A DNA stretch of 64,000 bases from Delphinus delphis (lineage: Eukaryota; Chordata; Mammalia; Artiodactyla; Delphinidae). The stretch is taken from the NCBI RefSeq assembly GCF_949987515.2, contig NC_082698.1:30222070-30286069 (forward strand), given 5' to 3'. The translations under genes and the position numbers were made by a program. The first letter of the stretch is position 1. Each line of letters starts with the position of its first letter. The notes under the pieces are model-generated. The model saw only the letters and a list, made by a program, of their open reading frames with translations. It was not told the DNA's origin and made no database searches. Of the stretch, positions 55,881-64,000 are shown one piece after another.

Positions 55881-57716
55881 GAGCATGCTTTGGCTTTTTG
55901 GTGGAAGGTGGGGGAAAAAGCACAGAGGGGACACCTTTCATAATGAAGTCGTGATGGAGAGGGGACTTTGGGGTCGAGGTGTGAGATGGAGACCAGTGGA
56001 GCTGCAGTCGATGAGTGCTTCTGGGTTGATGTTCCACAAGATCAGAAAATTCAGTCCAGGTTTTTAAAAACATGCTAGGTGGGCTTTCACGCCCTTTTTG
56101 GAATAAGAACATAGTCCAGAAACTTTCTAGGCTGGAGGGCAGAGGCCAAGCGATTTGCTGTATCTGGAGGAGGGTGGAGGGAGGTGAATTTTCTGATTTA
56201 TTTGTGTTTGAAGAATGGTGAGGGTTTAGACAGAGCCTGCCTATTTTCTCCTTTGAGACTGACCCAGTCTTGAGCTGTGGCCTAGGGAAAGACAATAGGG
56301 TTTTACAGCAGTGTATTTGGTAGTTGTAAAATGGGGTGTTTTGAGCAGATGGGGGTTCAGTTAATTAAGTGGCCCTCCTGGTTCTGCCCTCAGTCTTATC
56401 TTCCCCAGGCTTGGGGCCCTTTCCCACAAGGAAGCCTTTCTTGGTACAGCCCAGCTCTGCTAACCAGCCCCAGGGGCACCTGTCCTGCCCAGCACCTTCT
56501 CACACGGGCTGCAGCGGAAGGCTGCTCAGTGACTCAGTTTGACTCAGCCCCGCTGCTCAGCAGCTGTGTCATAGTAGGCAAGTCACAGCTCTGTGCGTTT
56601 TCCTCCTCTCATGTATAAAACAATTAATACTTCATAGGTTGGTTGGGAGGGTAAAACGAGGACCTGAGGTGTCTGGGACACTTAAGGGCTTATAAAATGA
56701 CAGCTGCTGATTCTTGCTGCCACCACTGGCCCTTCTTCCTTCAGTGACCCCCATCTGTCTCTTCAGCGTGCCCCACGTGCCCTAACACTTCAGCCACCCT
56801 TTCCTTTCCACTGTGAGCACAAGTCACTGCCACCTCTTTTGCTTCTGTATCATATAAGTCCCTTTTCCTGAACTTCCAGAAGGCCACCTCCACACACCTT
56901 CCAGATGGTCTGTCTCTGCTGTCATCATTCCGGGGGTTGGCACTTGACACACGTGCCAGGTACTGTTCTGGGTGTTTTGAATCATTATCTCATTATGTCA
57001 TGGCTTTATTCGTCATGAGGTAGGCACTATTTTCTCCATTTTATAAATGAGAACACCGAGGCCCAGGAGATTAAGTGATTTGCCTGAAGCCACCACCTTT
57101 TAAGTTAAGGAGCTGGGATTTGAACCCAGGCAGTGTGGCTCTAGTTTCTCCTGCTTTCCTCAACCAGAGCTTCCAGTCATGCTGTACCACCTCCATGAGA
57201 CTTTCTTGACACCATTTTCTCCCATGTTGGATTTATTAAAGTTCTTAAGAGCATCCCACAAAAACCTTGACCCAATAAATGCCTCAACACAATAGCATCA
57301 CCATTTTCAAACTTTTCTTGCAGGCCAGCCACATATGTGCAAGGCACTGGGGATCCGGGATGAGGCAGGGTTTCAGACATCCTGGAAGAACCCATAAGCA
57401 GGTTTGGGGCCAAGACCTTCACATAAGGTAATAGGAATTGCATAAGAGAGGCACAGATAACAAATGGTAGATGGCTGCTTTTTTTAGAACCTCAAGTCTG
57501 TAAGATGAGGGCATAGGGCCAAGATGGTGAGGTCTCACCCAATGCAGCTGTCTTCTGGGTCCTGCAACATGGCCAAGACAGCACTCAGGAATGAAATTAG
57601 AGTGGTGACTGTAGACTGACAGGACCTGAAGATCTTCAGGAGCTGAGAAGCGAGGTGGAGAGAAGGAGAAAGGGGACTGAGCCCTGTTTGGGCAGGAACC
57701 CTGGTAGGCACCTTTT
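55881..57716. other. Intergenic between FRAT2 and the right edge (part 1)
   Basis: Sense MIR at about 56530-56710 and antisense MIR at about 56955-57140 (GAGCTGGGATTTGAACCCAG). No gene recognised. Confidence 0.55.
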
Positions 57717-57922
57717 TGTTTTTGTTTTTTTTTTGCCGTATGCGGCCTCTCACTGTTGTGACCTCTCCCCTTGCGGAGCACAGCCTCCAGACGCGCAGGC
57801 TCAGCGTCCATGGCTCACGGACCCAGCCGCTCCGCGGCATGTGGGATCTTCCCGGACCAGGGCATGAACCCGTGTCCCCTGCATCGACAGGCGGACTCTC
57901 AACCGCTGTGCCACCAGGGAAG
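57717..57922 (-). repeat. Short CHR-type SINE, intact
   Basis: Reverse short-type element with perfect target duplication CCCTGGTAGGCACCTTTT at 57699-57716 and 57923-57940. Confidence 0.95.
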
Positions 57923-57940
57923 CCCTGGTAGGCACCTTTT

Positions 57941-60375
57941 ACAAGATGGCCCTTCACTCTTTACAATGGGGAGGGGTAGGAATTGTGGGTGGTCGAACAG
58001 GATCTGAACTCATGACTCTTAAGCTGAACCTCTTACCTTCTGTCTGAGCCTACCCACACATTTCCTCATGAACCTCAGCCCCAGCTACCAATCAGCCGTT
58101 TGCAAAGGCTGTAGAGAGCAGAGTCCTGGGCCTGGGGAAGTGTCTGTGCAAAGGAGGCATTGGCCGTTCCCAAGGTGTTGCGGCTTGGGATAGCCCATTC
58201 CTAGTACTTGGCCCAGGGATGATTGTGGCTGGGATATCCCTAGTCCCTTGGAGTGGATGGGCACAGAACTGAGGACATGGGCATGGGCAGAGTTGAGACA
58301 ACTCCATCTTCTGAAGGATCCAAGGTCTAGGTTTCCCTGGTAACATTCTGCAAGTCTGGAGTCCAGAAGGACAAGAGTAATAGGGAAGTTGCAAGGAGCT
58401 GGTTGTGTGAGTGTGTGTGGTCGGGGAGGGGCTTGATTAGGAGTTTCATGTGGGAAGTTACAGGGACCGCAGCCTGGTGCCTCTTAAGTGATTAGGAGTT
58501 GGAAGAGAGATTAGGGCTGAAGATAAAGACTTGGCAGTTAGGGTTAAGAGGGGTGGACGGAGCCTGGGAGATGCTGTCAGTTGGGAAGGAAAAACACTAG
58601 CCAATGTACGTAGCACTTACCATGTGCCAGGCTCTGTGCTAAGCACTTTACAAAGACCAATAGTAGAACCCAGAGAAGCCAAGGGAGGCTGAAGGGTGAA
58701 CTGTAAGGGATGGTTGGGTATGTGTGTCTACATGCACAGGTGCACACGCACAAACGCAGAGCTATAGCTATGTGATCACTACGTATGCCCTCCGTGGTCA
58801 GGTCCAGGGTATATGGAATCAGAGCTTGCTCCGTGACCTTCACTGTTTTTCTTTAATCCTGAAGTTATTCAGCTTCTCTTTATCAGCACCGTTAAGCAGT
58901 GTGTTTCGAACATCTGCCCTGTGAGTTCTTGCTCTGCTTAACCCAGCTGAAAAGAAGAACTATTTATGGTGCATTTGGAGAAAGGTGATTATGACTCCGG
59001 TGTCTGGGGAGGATTTTCAGGAAAACCTAGGAAACCGAATCTAATTTAGACAGTAAAAAAAGAAACGGGCAAAAGGCAGGGCAAAGGTAACAAGATGATA
59101 ACCAGCTTGTGATTCTTTTTTAACCCACCCAAATCAATAAGTCAAACAAACTCCCTGAACAGCCTATCAATTGTGGGTGGTGAATTTTACCTCCTGTGAG
59201 TCAGTTAATTGATAAAGCGGAGCAGTTAATAAACCCCTTGATATCAGATTTAGATTTCATTCTATTGTAGCATAAGGTACAGAGAAGAAGGATTCCTTCA
59301 CACAAAAACATACCCAGCCATCTCAGGCGTGAAGGGTTATACAAGGTTGTTTCAACAGCCAGCTGGTCCCTGGCCTCCCTGTGGTAGGACAGTTTGTGAC
59401 TTAGAGTGCTGTCACAGGGGACAACCACCTCTAAGGTCTCCCTGAGTCCTGCCCTTCAAACCTACCCAGACTGAGCGCCCCATCCCTTCGTGCCCCCTCT
59501 AGGAGCCTTATCCTTTATAGCATCTTCCCTTCAATTCCACCCTTTGCCACTGTCCTCCAACCACAGTGGGACGAGCGCAGGTCTCTCCTGCTTGAGCAAA
59601 GCTTCCTTTGGTTCTGTTTTCCCTTTTTAGTTGCTGTCCCTCCTTTCCCATCCTCTCCTCTAGGCACCACAATTCATCGTCTGTGCCCCAAGCACTCTCT
59701 TAGCCTCCACAAGTCTGTTGAAGTTGCCCGTTTGTTTGCTCTGCAAATATTTACTAAATGCCAATACCCAGGTGTTGTTACTAAATGCACCTATGTTTCA
59801 GACAGTGGCCTAAGCATTTTTACTAGCATTAGCTCAATGAATCATCACAACCTGATGAGGCAGGAACTTTATTATTATCAGACTTGGCGGACAAGGAATG
59901 GGAGGTGAGAGAGGGTTAGTAACCTGCCCAAGGTCACAGGAAGGAGCTTTAAAGGAAAGAGCTGAGATTGCGACCTAGGCAGTCTGGCTCCAGAGCCTGC
60001 ATTTTAACAGCTATCTGGTGCTGTATTGAGGACTATGGGTTTTCTTTTCGAAATGTCTCCTTTCTTGTCTTTTTCTGTCTTTTTGCGCCGAGACCCTTAT
60101 CACCTGGTGCCTAAACTCTTTGAGAAAAGAAGACATTCACATATGAGCCCCTGAGATAACCCTATAATGACAGTAAATAAAATGAAGAGTGAGAACAAAA
60201 TGAACTTGAAGATCACCTCCTGTGAAGAAGTTGCACAATTTTCTCAGTACAAATTATAGATGGGAGTGGACAGGGCAGGCATGAAGACCTACAGCTGAGC
60301 ACTGAATTTGATTTAGAAGGATTTCTGATAGGAATGGGGGAGTTAAGAGCTGTGGCTTCAGAATGCCCTCCCCAC
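57941..60375. other. Intergenic (part 2)
   Basis: Antisense MIR pieces at about 58605-58660 and 59790-60000 (CCAAGGTCACAGGAAGGAG). No gene recognised. Confidence 0.55.
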
Positions 60376-60390
60376 AAACCCTCCCCCCCC

Positions 60391-60595
60391 CTTTTTTTTT
60401 TCCTCTGTACGCGGGCCTCTCACTGTTGTGGCCTCTCCCATTGTGGAACACAGGCTCCGGACGCGCAGGCTCAGCGGCCATGGCTCACGGGTCCAGCCGC
60501 TCCGCGGCACGTGGGATCTTCCTGGACCGGGGCATGAGCCCATGTCCCCTGCATCGGCAGGCGGACTCTCAACCACTGCGCCACCAGGGAAGCCC
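60391..60595 (-). repeat. Short CHR-type SINE
   Basis: Reverse short-type element flanked by AAACCCTCCCC at 60376 onward and AAACCTCCCCTTT at 60596-60608. Confidence 0.93.
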
Positions 60596-60608
60596 AAACC
60601 TCCCCTTT

Positions 60609-62073
60609 GTGATATTCCTGCTGCCCCTACTCTACGAGTCCCAGTCCTGAGCTGTTTTCAAGGTTTGGCTTGAAGGGGACCTCCACCCTTTTCTGATTAA
60701 ACCTCTTCTAGACTGATTATTCCCTTCCTCTACTCTTCCCTTCGCACTTTATACAACAGGGGTGCATGTTTAAGAAACGTCTTAACTTCAGAGCAAACAG
60801 GTTTATGCCTTTTAAGAAACATACTGAAGAAGTCAATAAAAGGCAGGATTTTCCACAAAAGACTTAAAGTAGTGGCCTTAACGCAGTAGCTTCCAGGAAT
60901 GATGTTTTGTTTTATAAGAGTGTTTATTGGCTATTTTGCTTCTCATACATGAGCTAATTTCACCTTCACCGGATTCTTCCAGGTAGGTGCTGTACTTATC
61001 CCCATTTAGCAGGTGAGTTAATTGAGATTATTGAGGTGAAGGATCCTGTCCCAAATCACACAGCTAACAATGCAGGGCTGCCTGCAGAGCCCACGCTCTT
61101 ATCTATTACACCTCCTGAGACACATTGTTATGGGCAGGTCATTTGTTTTCCCTTCAGTTATGGATGGAAAACCAGGAGGAAGCGCTGCGTGGGAGAGTTT
61201 TGCTGCTTTGTCTGCACCAGCCTTCCTGGTGTTCAAATGGAGTGCACCTCAGAGTGGAAACCTCCCTGTGCTTCCATCTCTAAATGAGGGGGTAGCACTA
61301 GACCACTGAAGGCTGAGCTCTCTCGGGGCTGACATTCTGTGATTACTGAGCATCAGTGGAAGAGGGGGGAGCTAATTGAGTGAGTTGGTAATTTGGTTGC
61401 CAGGGTAACTCTTTCCTGATTGGAAGGTAGGGATCACAGGGTTTGACACAGACTTTGCTGGATAGGAAAGTGGTGTCTGATGTGCACTCCATATTTCTGC
61501 TTCTGAGCTGGAAAAGGAAAGAGCAAAAAAGGGTAAAATAGAATTCAAATATTGTAGCATTTATGCCTAATTTAGAATGAAATCTTGGGGTGGCAGACTC
61601 TGGAGTTCTTTGTGAGGTGTGGCATTCTTTTCTCCAAATCACTTATTTGTCAATTTCTGTCTTTTAGTTTATTTAGTGTTTTTTTCATTGACTTTATAGC
61701 TTTGGTCTTTTATCTTACCCAGGCCATTTTCTGTGGCCAGCTGTCTTCATAGGATGCTGAACATAAGAAAATGGTTACCGCATACCTGGCTTTCCCTAGC
61801 TCAGCCTAGGGATCTGGGGCATGGTTTTCCAGGGTTCCAATGGCAGGATCATGATGTTGGACAACTGCAGGGGTATCGTTTACATCGTAGTATATGTGTG
61901 GACTTCTGCAGTGAACAATATTGGACTATGTATGATGGTAGCAGGCTATTGGAAAGAGGCCTGAGCTGGATGACCCGAGCCCTGGGTTCTAGGTTCTGTT
62001 AGGCCTTTGACTTCGTAAATGACTTTGTAGGTCACTCTGCACTGCCCCCTTCCTGGAATATTTTTCCACCTAT
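60609..62073. other. Intergenic (part 3)
   Basis: Antisense MIR at about 60910-61110 and a sense MIR-like piece at about 61960-62090. No gene recognised. Confidence 0.5.
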
Positions 62074-62092
62074 AAAATGGTCTAATAACTTT

Positions 62093-62233
62093 CTTTTTAA
62101 TATTTATTTATTTGGCTGCACTGGGTCTTAGTTGCAGGACGCAGGATCTTTAGTTGTGGCATGTGGACTCAGTTGCGGCACGTGGGATCTAGTTTCTGGG
62201 GGCGCAGAGTCTTAGCCACTGGACCACCAAGGA
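62093..62233 (-). repeat. Short, older CHR-type SINE
   Basis: Reduced tRNA-derived SINE in reverse (GGCTGCACTGGGTCTTAG to CACTGGACCACCAAGG). Perfect 19-bp target duplication AAAATGGTCTAATAACTTT at 62074-62092 and 62234-62252. Confidence 0.93.
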
Positions 62234-62252
62234 AAAATGGTCTAATAACTTT

Positions 62253-63796
62253 TAAAAATCATTAATGTAAACCCTGACTTATTCCAAAAGATGTCTTGGG
62301 GGTGTCTAGTAAGATCTTGCAGGATTTTTAAAGATGGACGGTTTACACCCTGTGATGGTTACAGGGTTATAGTGCAGTTAAAGCATCTCATAGTAGGCAT
62401 GAGTTTTCTCCAGTCTTCCTTTTTGAAGGAGGGGGTTGTATTACGTGAACCCTATGGTTGAGTCTAGCCTTAACCAATCATTACAAGAAGCCAGCACGTT
62501 TGGGGCAGTGGCATTGAATCATGGCCATCTTGGCCCTGGATTGCTCCTAACTCTTTGACCTCCAGGAAATCCCACCTCATCTAAGAAGTGAGGACTTCAG
62601 GGCTCCTCCAGTGCCAGGGGAAGTCGGCACCTGACCACTTTCCTTTCGCTCAGAGCTCAGAGGTGGTAGCCCACTGCATTGTTAGAGGCCCCCCTTCCTC
62701 AGTTTGTGTTAGAGCCTCCATAGTCACCATCCCTTTGCTGGGTGGCACTGGACTGAGTCTTCCACAATCCTTCCTGGGCAGGTTGTGGGAAATGGCTGGC
62801 TTGGTGTGTTCTGGAGGTACTTCTCAGAGACCATCAGGGTCTGTGTGTGTATTTGAAGAGAGAGAATGGGGAGGTATAAACAACAGGCATTGAGTCCAAA
62901 GGGGAGTTAGAAAATCAGGTCTCTAAATCATACAGCACTCAATCCAGAAAGCACCTGTGGGATCACAGCATGCCCTTGTTTTATGAGAAACCGAGGACCC
63001 AGTCGATTGGCTACCAAGGGACAGTCCTGGGAAGGAAGGGGTAGGACTGGACTATTCATCTCCAGGATGTGCCAGTCACAAGGAGCCTTTTTCTCATCAT
63101 ATCATGTCTCATCTGTTGTACAGATGAGGAAACCGAAGCTCACAGAGGTTGAGCAACTTGCCCAAGGTCCCCATTTAATAAGGGGACCTGAACCCTGGAT
63201 ATCCTGTTGCCAGCATGGCTCCTTCCTGGAGGAAACAGACCAAAGTAACTGAGAACAGGAGGGACAGAGATGGGCTGTTCCATCACTGCTTAGGGAGAGA
63301 ATGGGAGTGAACGTGCCAAGGGCAAAGAGAGGAGTCCTTTCATACCCTCCCAGTTGGCTTTCCCACTGCAGGTTTGCATCCTGAGCAGTCCCTAACCAAG
63401 GGCTGCCCCAGCCTAAAGGGCCACCTTGTGGAACAAGTCCACTTAATGGCCATAGAAAGAAAAAAGTGATAAGCCTCCCAGTCTGAAGTGACTGATCTGA
63501 TGTCCTTTGTTAATACAGTCAGAAGGAGCTTCTCCAGCACTGACTAGTAATTCAGAAGGCTCTAAGGCTTTAGTGCATGGGATTGGTCCAAAACCTGACC
63601 TCGCTTTCATTTAATTTCATGCCAGCACCAATACACACCCAGCCACGCAGGCCCTGTCTAACTAGTGAGCTGCTCAGACACAAAGGCGCTCTAATTACCA
63701 TCCACAAGCCAGGCTGACAAGGATTTCAAGTGTTTTCATGTTTATGGAGATCAGAGAAACGTGTTCTGTGCATCTCTCCCACCGACGACAAGTATA
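62253..63796. other. Intergenic (part 4)
   Basis: Antisense MIR at about 63110-63200 (ACAGATGAGGAAACCGAAGC). The rest is unique and no gene was recognised. Confidence 0.5.
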
Positions 63797-63831
63797 AAAT
63801 AAAACCAAACAAAAAACCCAACGCATTTATT
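63797..63831 (-). terminator. Candidate poly(A) signal of a convergent gene (FRAT1?)
   Basis: On the minus strand AATAAA runs from 63831 to 63826 and is followed downstream by GTTGGGTTTTTTGTTTGG, a strong GT-rich element. Mammalian synteny predicts convergent FRAT1 here. Confidence 0.55.
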
Positions 63832-64000
63832 AAAAACAGATATTTCAGTTAAGTTAACATCCTATAATCAGGATAGCCACAATTCCAGACACTCCGCTGC
63901 GAAGTGTAGGTATGTCAATAGCCACATCTGGATGATGAACATGCCATTGAATCTTATAAAACTAAAACACCAACAATACCGTCTTAGATCCTTCAGACTG
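63826..64000 (-). other. Possible end of FRAT1 3'UTR, cut by window edge
   Basis: About 175 bases of unique AT-rich sequence upstream of the minus-strand AATAAA. No coding sequence of FRAT1 is inside the window; the assignment rests on position and the signal only. Confidence 0.4.

Noticed and set aside
1..64000. Search for tRNA, rRNA, snoRNA and CRISPR-like arrays
   Set aside because: The only tRNA-like sequences are SINE heads; no C/D or H/ACA box arrangement in RRP12 introns was convincing by eye, and no spaced-repeat arrays were seen.

Overview
This window is mammalian nuclear DNA, almost certainly from a cetacean (whale or dolphin). It carries more than twenty copies of tRNA-derived SINEs with a head reading CTGGTGGCGCAGTGGTTAAG, plus cetartiodactyl-type L1 3' ends. 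Many copies belong to a short (about 200 bp) subtype with clean target-site duplications, which I match from memory to the cetacean CHR SINE group. The genes are vertebrate, with GT-AG introns, CpG-island promoters and AATAAA signals. Species cannot be fixed by eye.

Layout. Bases 1-4200 are intergenic, holding old MIR and L1 pieces and one young L1 tail just before the first promoter. RRP12 occupies about 4200-31950 on the plus strand. I rebuilt 34 coding exons; every junction is GT-AG, the phases close, and the product is 1295 residues with no frameshift or stop. RRP12 is a HEAT-repeat factor for maturation and export of both ribosomal subunits. Bases 31950-53000 are a gene-poor spacer packed with nested SINEs, L1 fragments, a Tigger1-like DNA transposon end and unique sequence. 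FRAT2, a single-exon GSK3-binding Wnt activator of 229 residues, sits in a CpG island at 53795-54484 with its poly(A) signal at 55859. Bases 55880-63800 are intergenic.

At the right edge an AATAAA on the minus strand (63831 down to 63826) followed by a GT-rich tract suggests the 3' end of a convergent gene. By known mammalian synteny (FRAT1 and FRAT2 convergent, RRP12 next to FRAT2; human 10q24) this is probably FRAT1, whose coding part lies outside.

The two genes do not form a pathway: RRP12 is ribosome-biogenesis housekeeping and FRAT2 is Wnt signalling. I see no undescribed system. The points worth a second look are regulatory and evolutionary: transposon insertions next to the RRP12 promoter and one splice acceptor, a triple target-site duplication, the putative FRAT1 terminus, and a small local duplication in the spacer.
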